The notes: generated by a model not told the origin, from the letters alone. A stretch of DNA of 62,000 nt from Tubulanus polymorphus (GCF_964204645.1 NC_134025.1:14910001-14972000), one strand, 5' to 3'. Counted from the stretch's first letter, positions 43,776 to 55,920 are shown. Numbers and translations are program-made.

Positions 43776-44210
43776 TTAATAATTTATTAATTCTTTTAAT
43801 AATTTATCTTGTTCTTCAACTGTAATATTACCATTTAAACTCATTATATAATCTAGTGTATTCTTTAATTTATTAATTTCTTTTATATTAGTTTTAATTT
43901 TTTCTTTATTACTTTATATATTTAATTTTGAACTTATGCCGGTTAATACACTTGATTATAATCCGAACACACCAATTGATATAGCTAAAGGTGTTAATGG
44001 ACTGAATATTGCTAGAAATGTTATTACAGAACTAATTGTAACCGAACCACTGATAATAAGATAATATATAATTTTACTTTTTAAATATTTTTTCTTTTTT
44101 ATCTTTAAGTCACTTTCAAATTCTAATATTTGTTTTTCTAAATATATTTTTAATTTAGTTTTACTGATATCATGATGAATAATATTAACACCATCAACTT
44201 TATCATCCAT
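43776..44210 (-). pseudogene. small membrane protein (MDDN family, element C)
   Basis: MDDKVDGVNIIHHDISKTKL with the coiled segment intact across the site where B has a stop, then IISGSVTISSVITFLAIFSP. A stop arises near 43,955 (SIGVFGL), and a shift leads into the charged tail. Confidence 0.6.
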
Positions 44211-44228
44211 TTATTTAGCAAAAAATTA

Positions 44229-44663
44229 CTAATTAGTAAATTTATAAGCAACAAATATAACTTTAACTGTTCCCCCTAAAATCCAAATTATTCCATATTT
44301 CTTCTGTTCATTACTTGGGGTATAATAATCTGATATTGTAGGTTTATGTAGATGTAATTTTTCTTTATTGGTTACTGCGTTTTATAAACTCATTGCATCA
44401 TCAACTGATTGAAAATCTCTATGTGAAATCTTCTGATTACATAATTCCTTGTTAATATAATCCATATAGTTTTGTCTTTTTTCTCTGTATTCTTCTGCAG
44501 CTTTATTATATTTTTTTTAAATTATATTTATATTTAAGTTATGTCTTTTTTGTTCTGTTAATGAACCATTTTTATCAATATGTATAAATAAATAACCACC
44601 ACCAGTAAATGCTAAAGCGTTAACAATTGCTGATCCTAAAATAGTTATAATTGCAGAAGCCAT
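44229..44663 (-). pseudogene. small protein with terminal membrane segments (MASAII family, element C)
   Basis: Reads MASAIITILGSAIVNALAFT, then KRHNL, an AT-rich insertion near 44,515-44,535 that breaks the frame, KKYNKAAEEYREKRQNYMDY and a C-terminal GTVKVIFVAYKFTN. Compare 28,853-29,274 and 52,404-52,850. Confidence 0.6.
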
Positions 44664-44686
44664 TTATTTAGCAAAAAAATATGCAT

Positions 44687-44908
44687 TTATATGGGAGGAA
44701 TATATTTTTGTTTTTCCAAATAATCAATAGTTAAATTAGATAAAGTAACTGCTAATGTTAATTTTAAAATATCATTAATATCAAATCTATCAACATTAAC
44801 ACTTCCCATTTTAAATACTTTTTTTAATACCATTGTATAACCAACAGTTCCAACTGATAATAATGCTCCATTATATAAACCAGTTATTATCCACTTATTA
44901 TCACTCAT
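44687..44908 (-). CDS. 73-residue conserved membrane protein (MSDNKW family, element C)
   Basis: Intact, two residues different from the B copy. It overlaps the preceding gene by four bases (ATGA overlap), suggesting co-transcription of the block. Confidence 0.65.
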   Translation of the reverse strand: MSDNKWIITGLYNGALLSVGTVGYTMVLKKVFKMGSVNVDRFDINDILKLTLAVTLSNLTIDYLEKQKYIPPI

Positions 44909-45252
44909 TTATTTATAAAAAAATTACTATCTTCAAAATATTTAGTTATCTTATTTATGATTAATTCAACATTTATTTCAATACTAGTTTCATTTTCATA
45001 TATTACAGTTATTATTCTTTTAATATCATCAATGATAAAATCTTCATCTAATTCATAAAATCTTAAAGACTCGGTTATCTTTTCTACATAAAAAGTTTCT
45101 TTATCTATTGTTTTTTCATACTCAAATGTTGTTTCATTAGAAAATGCAATATTTTTAATATGTGTTATTACATCATTAATGTTAAATTTCATTTCTTTCT
45201 CATGTTTAAAATCAAATCCAAAACATATACTCGATCCAACAGTTATATTCAT
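44905..45252 (-). CDS. 115-residue conserved Polinton protein (MNITVG family, element C)
   Basis: Intact. MNITVGSSICFGFDFKHEKE, then an acidic middle (YELDEDFIIDDIKRIITVIY) and the tail YFEDSNFFINK. No known motif. It serves as the reference that shows R1 interrupts the B copy. Confidence 0.65.
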   Translation of the reverse strand: MNITVGSSICFGFDFKHEKEMKFNINDVITHIKNIAFSNETTFEYEKTIDKETFYVEKITESLRFYELDEDFIIDDIKRIITVIYENETSIEINVELIINKITKYFEDSNFFINK

Positions 45253-45268
45253 TTATAAAGTGAAAAAA

Positions 45269-46026
45269 TTACTCTTTACATCTTATAATTAATTCATAAA
45301 TTATAGGAAAGTTATTCAAATCAATTACATAACCATTATGATTTCTTATTTCTAATTTGAAATTGTTAAATCGTGAAATACAAGGTTTAAAATCAGATTC
45401 AGCTAAATTATAATTAATTTGTGTTCCCAATTTTTTAAAATTTTTTTAATGGTATAATATTTGATATACTAGAATTACAAGTTATATCTTTAGTTGCTTC
45501 GAAATTTTTGTAGCATCAATTAAATTGCAATAAATATAAAAGTGAAAAAAGGCATTATATTTGAATTACCATCTACGTTTCCTGTAACAATATCTGGTGC
45601 AATTCCTAACAATTTAGCTAATGGTTTTCTCACCATAAATGAATGTTGACTTTCATCATGTAACTTTATTTTAATTTTATTTGTGCTATCACTTTTTATA
45701 AATCTAATTAAAAATTTATCTTCACTTCTAATTTTCAACCGTGCTCTTCTATTAATTTCTTGCGCTAGTGTTTCTAAATTATATAATCCTGGTTTTAAAA
45801 TTAGATGAAACCATTTATTTATATTTCTAAAATGAATTAAAAAAATATTATGATCAATAGTTTTACTCGATACATTATAAAAAGAATTACATAAACTTCC
45901 ATTTACTAATTCTAAATCAACACAATTCTTAAATTCTCTATCTAATTGTACTAGTAAATTATGAGATTTATAATTTGTAAGTTTTCTAGAATCAACATGT
46001 ATTCTATATTCTTTTAATTCTACCAT
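45269..46026 (-). pseudogene. probable minor capsid (penton) protein, element C copy
   Basis: MVELKEYRIHVDSRKLTNYK, SHNLLVQLDREFKNCVDLEL, LKPGLYNLETLAQEINRRAR and VRKPLAKLLGIAPDIVTGN in a 168-codon frame. A one-base-type shift near 45,520 leads to the C-terminal part, which ends EIRNHNGYVIDLNNFPIIYE and RCKE. The closing strand resembles jelly-roll minor capsid proteins of Polintons. More complete than the B copy in its N-terminal half. Confidence 0.55.
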
Positions 46027-46040
46027 TTATTTTACATGTT

Positions 46041-46394
46041 TTATTCGAAATCTATTTCATGGTGGCCTTCTTCATTCTTATCTTTGTATACAAAATAGAA
46101 ATCGCCTGAACATAATTCTTCTAAATCTTCACTTGATAATCTATGAAATCTATCTGGTAAATATGTTCTGAATTTATATGTATTTCCTTCTAATCCTTCA
46201 TATTCTAAGTGTATAACTAATTTATCTCCATATTTGTTAGTAACTGTAACAATATTTGTAATTAGATATTTCTTATGGATTATTAATTCTTTTAACTTCT
46301 TAAATTTATAATCTACTGATTTGACATTTGAAGTATTTTTTATTCTATCTAGAAATAATTTGTTGTTCTCACTGTGTGCTTGTTTACTCTCCAT
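46041..46394 (-). CDS. 117-residue small conserved protein (element C)
   Basis: Intact reference copy of the family at 15,462-15,803 (A) and 56,322-56,404 (D). In C it lies downstream of PolB, whereas in A and D it lies between PolB and the element end. This difference in position shows these elements are not simple copies of one layout. Confidence 0.65.
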   Translation of the reverse strand: MESKQAHSENNKLFLDRIKNTSNVKSVDYKFKKLKELIIHKKYLITNIVTVTNKYGDKLVIHLEYEGLEGNTYKFRTYLPDRFHRLSSEDLEELCSGDFYFVYKDKNEEGHHEIDFE

Positions 46395-46423
46395 TTTAAT
46401 AACATATTTTTATTAAAATTTGA

Positions 46424-49400
46424 TTAACACGTTAGAATTCTTTTCATTATCTCCTTCTCTTTTGTTTCTTCTCTTTTGAACTTTAGATATACATCTAAAT
46501 TGCATCCATAAGAAACTGTATGAATTCCATCATCTAAAATATATCCTTTATCATCAAATGGATTCAAACTAACCTTTTCTATCTCTTCAATAAACATTTC
46601 GTGATCTTCTGATATTAAACATTTCATCTTATGTTTTCTAACTTCTTCATTGAATATACAATTGATATAATCTTTGAAATGAATATTCTTTTCTACTACA
46701 CTTTTAGTAATTCCTTTTGTATATATATATAATTCCTTTTAACTTTTTAGTATCATGTTCTTTAGTTTTATATGAATACATTTTAGATCTAATACCAATG
46801 AATTCAATCATTTCTTCACCACCTAATTCATCCTTAAACTTCCCGGGTCGCTTTTTATTATCATTGTTAAACAATTCATGATTTTTAGGATAGTTACTAA
46901 AATCGAAATGATGTTTTAATGTTTTTAAATCATCAGTTATGTTATTAGTTTTTATCTTTAATATGTAACTGTCAGTATCAAAGTATAGAATTTCTATATG
47001 CTTTTCTCCAAAATGAGGTTGTAATACATTATAATAGAATTCATACATCAATAGCTTTGATATTTCTAAAACTGAAGCACCAACATAGATTGGTTTATTA
47101 AATTTCATAGAAGTTCTTCTCATTTTAACTGCAGCTAAATTTTCATCAAATATTCTGTTACCTAAAAACTTAGGATATGATTGTAAATGCCTTATCCTTT
47201 TACCATTACTAACTAACTCAATATCATTTCTATTTCTAATATTTTCACAAGTCTTACCATAGAATGCATTGTTCATTAACTTGAAGAAATCTTTCTCAAA
47301 ATCAGTTTTAGCTTCAGTTCTCTGTTTGGTGTCAAAATCTATATATTTTTCTAACCATTTAGATTGACTGAATGAAATCTATGTACTTTTTTTAGAACCA
47401 TTCCTTGATTCAAATAAAACTTCAACATTCTATAATGTACTACATAATTATATTTATCTTCCTGAGTTACCATTAACTTTTCTGTATGAATATGATTTTC
47501 GGGTTTAATTCTTTTTTGGTAATTTGATAATTCTTCATGAGTTACAGTTTTATGTTCAGGGCAGTATGCTAGATTTCTAGATTTAAATTTAATATGTTCA
47601 GGATATTCTAAATCTACAACAAAGAAGTAACCAATATCTGAATCATCTGCAATATCTAGGATTCTTTTATTCCAATCAAATTTATCATTATTTTCATGTT
47701 GTAAAACTTCACTTATTTCAAATACTCCATAAGGTTGTGGTTCCATCATTGCCCAACCATACAAATTATTTGCATCTATATATAATAACTTATATACAGG
47801 GTTATCATTTACATTGAAATATCTATCCCCTAATACACCTGAAACTCCTCTTATAGATTTTTCAAATAATAATAATTGATCTATATTAGTTAACAAATCC
47901 ATTTTTATATCCGTAAATTTTAATCCACAATCCCAAGTTAAACCTGGGCTAGAATAACAATGGCAATTATCAATATTGAAATATTTTGGGTTTACATCTC
48001 TAAACCTTCCAAATATATCCGATAATAATAATACATCTGATTTTAAATATAAATCTACTAATTGTCCATGATTTTTCATTCCAAAATGATTCCAAATATT
48101 CAATGTTCTATTATATACTTCATCTTTAACATATTCAGTTTTTAATTCATCATAGAATTGTTCTTTCAATAATTCAGTTATATTAAAATAATTATGATTT
48201 TTATAGAAAGAATATGGAATTGCGCCTTTATATCTCATTAATTGGAAATCATCATTATTTGGATAGTTTTGTTTTAATATTTTTAATTCATCATCAACTA
48301 ATGATTTTGAAGTTATCTAATGAACTATTTAAAAATCTATATGAATCTATAAATCTTACGCAACCAAATTGGAATGATATATAATTCTCAGATATTCTAG
48401 CTAACATTTTAAATTTATAAGTTGGTATTTTATCTTTTGATCTATTTGAATTTAATCTTTCTATTTCATTATTAATTTCTTCTATTTTATGGCATAACTG
48501 TTTGATAAATAAATGTGCATCATATCCTGATAGATTATGAAATATAACTGGAAGAAAATTTACTTTTTTGGCTTGTAAATTGCAATTCTCATGCGCAGCG
48601 CCTCTAAACTTTCCATTCAAATGATCATAGTCTCTTACTTTTTTATCTTTATAATTAAATATCTTTTCACAATAATAACATTTACCCGTAAACACAAATG
48701 CTTCTTTATCTTCTTCTGTCATAATTATTTCTTTATTTGTATTCAATAATTTACTAAATCTTATTTCATATTCAATTAATAAGTCACAAAAATGATTGAT
48801 AACATTTTCATTTCTATAATGATAATATTCACTTTCAATTAGTTCTGGATAATCAGATTTAATATATAACCCGAAAGCAGCAGCTGATTGATGAATCTTT
48901 TTAATTGTATTTGTTTTTGGTGGTTCATCTGAAAAATCATTTTCATTAGAATTTAATTTCTTTCTTTTATAATATATTTCTTTTCTATCTTGATCAGTTA
49001 ATTCTTTATTTAATGATTCAAAATCTCCATATATTACAAATGGTACTTTATTTTTGTAATCATATTTTTTGAATTCTAATATTTTATCTTTTTCATTTGG
49101 TAAAACTAATTTACAATAATCATGATTATCACATAATTGTTTATGATTTAATAATGTACTTTTATTACTGAATCTATGTAAACATTTTCTACATATATTT
49201 TACGATGATGATCACTTTCTGTTCTAAAGAATAAATCGATTTGTTTAATCCACACATAATGATTTTCATAATATAACATATCTATAACATCATTTGAATC
49301 ATAATCTTTTGATAGGTATAAAGGTTCTAATGTTAATTGTTTTATATTGTTGCCTTTTGTTTTTGGTAATTTGATTAAATCAAATACATTTATTCTCAAA

Positions 49401-50466
49401 TTATTATCTCTTTCAATTTTGGGATATTTTTAATTCTAACTGGATACTTATCTATCTTATAATTATTTTCAAATGGTTTATAATTTGTTAATCTAAAACT
49501 ATGTGTAATATCTTCTGTTGGATGTAAGCAACTTATAATTGTCCATAGAAAACATTTATCATCAAAATTTTGTACATTTATAACAGCATTAGTTTTAAAT
49601 GGTAGTTTAATATAACTTGATGCTTCAATATCTGGTTCTTTATAATATGATACATTATTTTCATCTATTGGTTTTGATTTAGTTAACTTATTATATTTTG
49701 TGTTATACACATGTAAAGTCATAAATATTATTTCATCAAATATTAAACCTGATCCTTCAAAATATTTCTCTTCTATTTTAGTTTTTACTTCATTATAACA
49801 TTTATCTAATTTATCATCTATATGTTGTTTTGAAATAATATGTTGTGAATGGGAATTCATATTATATATTGGTTTATCTTCAGATTTTATAAATTTAACT
49901 TTTGATGAAATACTTATTTTAGGATATTCAACATCAGTGATTATTTTTATAATATTTTTCATATTTTCTAAATGTTTTTTATTTTCTTCTAATGTTTTTC
50001 CTTTATGAAATTTAAACTCGATAGCTGCTGGGCCAATATCACTTTTAAATGCTTCGGTTATGTCTATATCTTTTTTATTATCTAATGAATTAATATAATT
50101 TCTTACATCTTCCATGTATGGTCTTTTATTGTTTAATTTATTTCTTATTCTTTCAATTGTCTTATGTTTCTTATCATTATCAAAATAATCCTAACCTAAA
50201 ATATCATTATTCTTATTTCTAATATGACTTTTAGATTTTAAATGTTCATTATAATATCTTTTATCACTGAATGATTGATTACATGTATCACATTTGTATA
50301 TTTCTTTTTCATTCTTTAATTCATCTAATTTAGTTTCTAATATATGATCTTCATATTCTAATTTCAATTTATTCTCTAAATGTGTTTTAGTTTTATTGTG
50401 TCTTGATTTTTGGGATTTATCTATATTGATTTTACATGTTGAACAGTAGTACTTATTTGTTTCCAT
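46424..50466 (-). pseudogene. polB: DNA polymerase B without intein (element C)
   Basis: Begins METNKYYCSTCKINIDKSQK with two C2H2 fingers. The N-terminal domain (49,396-50,115), exonuclease region (FVIYGDFESLNKELTDQDRK, about 49,050-48,980), VRDYDHLNGKFRGAAHENCN, SGYDAHLFIKQ, FIDSYRFLNSSLDN, LLYIDANNLYGWAMMEPQPY and MNNAFYGKTCEN follow. The catalytic ILYFDTDSYILK is intact at 46,960-46,990. Breaks occur near 50,190, 49,400, 49,150, 48,290, 47,350 and 46,720 (AT-repeat expansion). The uninterrupted motif C is the empty counterpart of the intein site in B. Confidence 0.85.
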
Positions 50467-50750
50467 TTTAATACTAATTTTTTCTAAAATTGATTTTACA
50501 CATTTTATTCATTTAGAAGTTATTCATTTATATGTTATTCATGTATTATATATATGAATTATTACAATCACACTTTACTCACACTTTTAATGTTTAAAAA
50601 TCTAAATCATACAAATATTTATATTGAAATATGTTTAAAATATATCTATATATCTATTTATAAGAGCTCGACCTCCGACCTCTGATCTAAAAACGCCATT
50701 TACTAATTTTTAACTTAGTTTAACTTTTAACTTAGTAACTAACTTTTAAG
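50467..50750. other. leader of element C, no gene
   Basis: Contains the tracts TCACACTTTACTCACACTTT and ATATATGAATTATT, which match (reversed) the leaders of elements A and E. A phrase GAGCTCGACC..CGACCTCTGA near 50,667-50,690 resembles half of the adjacent palindrome. Confidence 0.5.
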
Positions 50751-50919
50751 AGTAATAGGGGAATGTGGCTTTCATATCAAAGGTTGAAAGAGTTAGTGAG
50801 TAAAAAATAACAATAATTAGTCGCGCACACTCCTAATTCAACTGGAAATTATTGTTATTTTCATTTTTACGAGCTCGACCTTTCGACCTTTGGTATGAAA
50901 GCCACATTCCCCTATTACT
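50751..50919. repeat. terminal palindrome of element C
   Basis: Opens AGTAATAGGGGAATGTGGCT and closes with its inverse ending CCCCTATTACT. The arms are about 70-87 bases and imperfect, around the apex TCGCGCACACTC (50,821-50,832). The outer end abuts LINE sequence. No direct repeat flanks the palindrome. Confidence 0.75.
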
Positions 50920-51642
50920 CGAAACAATTCTGGAAATTGATAAATTCGCACAGCAATTCTAACATTCCAACTGACAACGTCACCCTTACATCCAATGACT
51001 TTTTTGATCACTTCGCTGACCTAAACGCTCACAATGAGACCGAAGTTTTGGATACGGAAACAGATCTACTTTTAGACGATATAGATGACTCTATGCTTAA
51101 TGCTGAAATAACTATGCTAGAATTAAATAAAGCTATTCCTTCCTTAAAAAACAACAAAGCTACCGGTATGGATCTAATTTGTAATGAAATGATGAAAAAT
51201 TTCGATGATAATTTACGCTCATTCTTTCTTCAACTCTTTAAGATGGTATTGATGAGTGGCATTATCCCAGAAAGCTGGACTATAGGCACTTTTAAACCGA
51301 TATTTAAGAATAAAGCCAATATTGATTGTACGGATAATTATAGAGGTATAACGCTAGTTAGTTGTTTAGGCAAACTTTTTACAAATATCCTTAATAATAG
51401 ATTAACATGTTTTATGAATGTAAATAAACTTTTAAGTGAAAATCAAGCAGGATTTAGAGCGGGGTATTCTACTACCGATCACTATTCCCACTTAAGTCTA
51501 TTGTTGAGCTATACCTTAATCAAGGTAGACATCCTTTCTGTAGTTTCGTAGTCTTCCGCAAGGCCTTTGACTCCGTATGGAGAATTGCTTTATGGAAAAA
51601 GATGATGGCTTTAGGTATAAAAGGTCTCTTTTTTAACACCGT
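50920..51642 (+). pseudogene. non-LTR retrotransposon reverse transcriptase fragment
   Basis: Frame 50,895-51,551 contains NNKATGMDLICNEMMKN, SGIIPESWTIGTFKPIFKNK, DNYRGITLVSCLGKLFTNIL and NQAGFRAGYSTTDH, the N-terminal and finger blocks of LINE RT. After a shift, FRKAFDSVWR (motif A) and KKMMALGIKG follow. It is cut on the left by the palindrome of element C and fused on the right, near 51,642, to element D. It may be the other part of the LINE at 10,570-11,458, but the intervening residues are missing. Confidence 0.85.
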
Positions 51643-51790
51643 GCATTATGATTTAACAGAATGTGATTTTAAACCTTGCATTTCACAATTTAATAATTTT
51701 AAGTTAGAAATTAAAAATCATAATGGTTACTTAATTGATTTAAATAACTTTCCTGTGGTATATGAATTAGTTGTAAGATGTAACGAATAA
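51643..51790 (+). pseudogene. minor capsid protein, C-terminal fragment (element D)
   Basis: DLTECDFKPCISQFNNFKLE, then NHNGYLIDLNNFPVVYELVV, matching the C-terminus of 45,269-46,026. The rest of the gene is gone at the LINE junction. Confidence 0.75.
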
Positions 51791-51816
51791 TTAAAGATTT
51801 TTTAATAATAATAGAT

Positions 51817-52152
51817 ATGAATATAACAGTAGGACCGAGTATATGTTTTGGGTTTGATTTTAAACATGGTAAAGAAATGAGAATTAAACTAAATGATGTA
51901 ATTACTGATATTAAACGTAAACCATTTAATAATGCATCAATGATTAATAAAGAAAATTATAATATAGAAAAAGTAACTGATTTAATCAAAACATCTTTAG
52001 AATATTATGAATTAAATGAGGATGGAATTATCGATGATATTAAAAACATATTATCTAAAATATATGATAATCATAAAAGTAGTAATGAAATAAATGTTGA
52101 AATAATTATAACTAAGATAACTAAATATTTTGAAGAAGGTGATTTTTTTTGA
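51817..52152 (+). CDS. 111-residue conserved Polinton protein (MNITVG family, element D)
   Basis: Intact frame MNITVGPSICFGFDFKHGKE ending TKYFEEGDFF. The diverged middle relative to C suggests D is an older or different lineage. Confidence 0.6.
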   Translation: MNITVGPSICFGFDFKHGKEMRIKLNDVITDIKRKPFNNASMINKENYNIEKVTDLIKTSLEYYELNEDGIIDDIKNILSKIYDNHKSSNEINVEIIITKITKYFEEGDFF

Positions 52153-52159
52153 TAAATCA

Positions 52160-52387
52160 ATGAATGATAATAAGTGGATCATAACTGGTTTATATAATGG
52201 AGCATTACTGTCAGTGGGAATGGTTGGTCATACAATGTTATTGAAGAAAGTATTTAAAATGGGTAATATTAATGTTGATAGATTTGAAATCAATGATATT
52301 TCAAAATTAACATTAGCAGTTACTTTATCTAATTTAACCATTGATTATTTAGAAAAACAAAAATATATTCCTCCTATTAACGCGTAA
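52160..52387 (+). CDS. conserved small membrane protein (MSDNKW family, element D)
   Basis: MNDNKWIITGLYNGALLSVG to EKQKYIPPINA. I chose the ATG at 52,160 by alignment with the two other copies. Confidence 0.65.
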   Translation: MNDNKWIITGLYNGALLSVGMVGHTMLLKKVFKMGNINVDRFEINDISKLTLAVTLSNLTIDYLEKQKYIPPINA

Positions 52388-52403
52388 TTTCTTTGTTAAA
52401 TAA

Positions 52404-52850
52404 ATGGCACCTGCAATTATAACTATTGTAGGGTCGGCAATTGTTAACGCTTTAGTATTTACAGGCGGTGGTTATTTATTCAAGCATATTGATAAAAATG
52501 GTTCATTTTCAGAATAAAAAAGACATAACTTAGCGTTAGAAAAATATAATAAAGCAGCAGAAGAATATAGAGAAAAAAGACAAAACTATATGGATTATAT
52601 TAATAAAGAATTATATAACCAAAATATTTCACATAGAGATTTTAAGTCAGTTGATGATGCTATGAGTTTATATAATGCAGTAACAAATCGTGAAAAATTA
52701 CATCTATATAAACCTAAATTATCAGATTATTATACACCAAGCAGTGAACAGAAGAAATATGAAATAATTTGGATTTTAGGTGGAACTGTTATTGTTATAT
52801 TTGTAGCATATAAATTTACACTTAATTATTTATTATTTTTTGTTAAATAA
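52404..52850 (+). pseudogene. small protein with terminal membrane segments (MASAII family, element D)
   Basis: MAPAIITIVGSAIVNALVFT and GGYLFKHIDKNG are followed by one in-frame TAA near 52,516 (B reads Gln). It then runs intact to the C-terminal membrane helix and a short extension NYLLFFVK. This is the best guide to the intact family layout. Confidence 0.65.
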
Positions 52851-53287
52851 ATGGATGATAAAGTTGATAATATTGATATCATTCCTCATGATATAAATAA
52901 AACTAAATTAAAAAAATATTTAGAAAAACAATTATTATAATTAGAAAATGATTTTAAAGTTAATAAGAAAAATATTTAAAAAGTAAAATTATATATTATT
53001 TTATTATTAGTGGTTCAGTTACAATTAGTTCTGTTATAACATTTTTACCAATATTCAGTCCATTAACACCTTTAGCTATATCAATTGGCGTTTTAGCTTT
53101 AAGTTCAAGTGTTTTAACCGGAATAAGTTCAAAATTAAATATAAAAAGTAATAAAGAAAAAATTAAATCAAATAAAAAAGAAATAAATAAATTTAAAAAA
53201 AATACATTAGATTATATATTAAGTTTAAATGGTAATATAACAATTGAAAAGCAGGATAAATTATTAAAAGAATTAATAAATTATTAA
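52851..53287 (+). pseudogene. small membrane protein (MDDN family, element D)
   Basis: MDDKVDNIDIIPHDINKTKL, a stop near 52,938, a shift near 52,975, then ISSVITFLPIFSPLTPLAIS and the lysine-rich tail ending KELINY. Confidence 0.6.
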
Positions 53288-53302
53288 TTTTTTATTAAAT
53301 AA

Positions 53303-54626
53303 ATGGTAGATAGTTTTCCAAAAGCTTTCCAATATAATAAATCAATTAAATATAATATTCCAGCAATAGATCTTTATAAAAATATCACATATAGAAATGA
53401 AGTTTTAAATTCATTTATTAATTTAGATATTTATGTTACTGAAACTAATAATTTTAATGTTAAATGGAAAATATATTTAATGTATATACAATTAATTTTA
53501 CAAATTTAAATGAGGCATAACAATGGTTATCAAAATCTAATATGAAGTATTGGCAGAACCAATTAAATTTTGCCGTTTATTGCGCAACAACAGGGTGTGC
53601 TATAAGATGGAATGATCATTTAAATAAACAAAGTTTATCATTAATATTATCACTTTTTATATTTCAAACATATTCTCAAATAAAATTAAAATTAAATGAA
53701 TTAGAGTGTCCTTCACCAGGATCTAGATATTCTAAAGAATTAGATAATAATATTAATTTTTCTGAGTTCTATAAAATCTGTAATGAATTTAATATTAATT
53801 CAAATAATTTCAAAGCAAAAATTGGTACAATGGGTGGATTAGGAATATTATATACTAAAGAATTTGGTAAAATGATAACAAATTCGGATTTAAGAACACT
53901 AAATTGGAATGAATTACCAAAATATTATAATAATATACAACAACAAAATAATGATGGATGGATTAATTTCATATTAGAAAATAGTGAAGGTTTTACAAAA
54001 TCAGGCATACAAAGAATAAATCAATCTATTCGAATATATTTAATTTGTATTTTAGGTGCACAAGTTGAAACAATATCACCAATATTTGGGATTAATAATA
54101 CTTCATTTGATGCGCAGAAACAATTCAAAGTATTATTTGAAGATTCTATTCATAATGATAAAAATAGATCGATTCCAGAAAACATTGAAAGATATCAAAA
54201 TTATTTATCAGATAAATCTCATGTAAGATTTAATTATTGCGTAGGTCCTAATTTATCAATCATTTCTGATGATTTAATATTAAAAATGAGAAATATAATT
54301 GGTTATAATAATTTGATTAAAACTGCAATAATAAATAATAAGTTTGGGTTAAATGATATAAATAAAAAAATTATCACTGCTCCAAAATTAATGGAAGGTG
54401 AAAAAATCAAAAAGAATATACAAACAACTGAAATTAAAACTAAGAATATTAAATTAAATAATGGTCCTAAATTAAAAGATTACAATACATCAGAAATATA
54501 AAAACTGATAATATTCAACATGAAATAATTGAAACTAATAATGATAATAAATCACATGAAAATACTTAATTAGCTATAACTTGTATAGGAATTGTAATAG
54601 GAGGAATATTATATTTCAAATTGTAA
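53303..54626 (+). pseudogene. conserved Polinton structural-type protein (element D, best copy)
   Basis: MVDSFPKAFQYNKSIKYNIP runs to about 53,470, then a short break, then a 319-codon frame from 53,542 beginning MKYWQNQLNFAVYCATTGC and containing GFTKSGIQRINQSIRIYLIC, GAQVETISPIFG and DAQKQFKVLFEDS. A stop near 54,501 precedes the hydrophobic tail TCIGIVIGGILYFKL. It has about 30 residues (FKAKIGTMGGLGILYTKEFG region) that are shorter or altered in B and C. Confidence 0.7.
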
Positions 54627-54642
54627 ATTTTTTATTTTATAA

Positions 54643-55920
54643 ATGGAAGGTGTAGAAGGAATTCCAATGGGAAGACACGGGAAATAATAATGATGGATAT
54701 ATTGATGATGATTATAATGATGTAGGTGTTAATGAAACTAATATTGATAATGATAGAATGAAATATAATTCTAATTTACCAGATAGTGGTTCTAAAGCCC
54801 TGTCAACAGAGGAGTTTGATAGAAGAACTAAATCGAGTATAAATACTGAAAATGAAATTCTAGATTTAGTAAAACAAAATTTAGAATATAGTGAATTTAT
54901 TCATATATTCAAACCTTTATTTGAAAAATCTGGATATAATATAAATGATAGTGGTGCTAGACTTTTAGTAAAAGATTTGAAATTTTTAGATGGTGAATAT
55001 TATTATCGTTTGAAAGATAATTCGGATTATTATATTAATATCACTTATAAAAATCAAAATAGAATATTAGCAGAATCAACTTTGCTTAAGTTAGAACCAT
55101 CTAGAATTAAAAGAATAATTAATAGTAATGAAATCAAAAATGTTACACAAGAATAAAGAAATCAAAATATGCGAGTATTTAAACAAAGATTTGATAAATT
55201 ATTTAAAGCAATCAAAAATAATTTAGAAACAGAAACAACTTCTGAACAGAATACAACTTCCAAAACTAGTAAACTTAAATCGAATAAAGTTCCAAATGAA
55301 AAACTTTTACTTAATGGATTACTTGCAACAGATCAAGAATTAGAAGAATTAGATACATTTTTTGATAATGCAATTAGAGAAATTACTAGTATAAGACTTG
55401 CATCTGTTAAAATTGCACATGATAAAAGTATAAGAGATTTTAAAATTAAAACTTTAGAAAATGAATTAACTGATGCAAATAAAGAATTAAATCAATAAAA
55501 AGTTAGATTTAGAACAACAAGTAATTGATGAAATAGAATATAGACAAAAAGTATTAAGTTTAGAAAAAGCAATTGATAATTTAAAAGATAATTTAGAAGT
55601 ACAGACAGAAGAAATTAAATTTTTATCAAAATCATATGATTATTGTATAAATAGATTAAAAGTTATTATTAAAGAGTTAATAATAAAACCAGTTTCTGAT
55701 ATATCATTGAAAGATAGAATAAAATTACTATTTAAACTAGAAGGTTTAACGATTCTATCAATTCTAACAGCTGTAACTATGGTATTTACAACAATTGGTT
55801 TAGCTATTTCAAATTCTTTAAAATCTAGACCAAATCCTAAACCACCTGATGAACCCCCAAGTCATAATTCTATACAAAATAAAGTTAAAGATGGTTTGAA
55901 AAAATTAGCAAAATATTTAT
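54643..55920 (+). pseudogene. coiled-coil/membrane protein, truncated (element D)
   Basis: Broken frames at 54,758-55,156 (globular part with KDLKFLDGEYYYRLKDNSDY), 55,169-55,498 (coiled coil) and 55,707-55,920 (ITILSILTAVTMVFTTIGLA-like helix, proline hinge). The text stops at KLAKYL, where it is joined to inverted PolB sequence. The MCP that should follow is absent. Confidence 0.65.
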
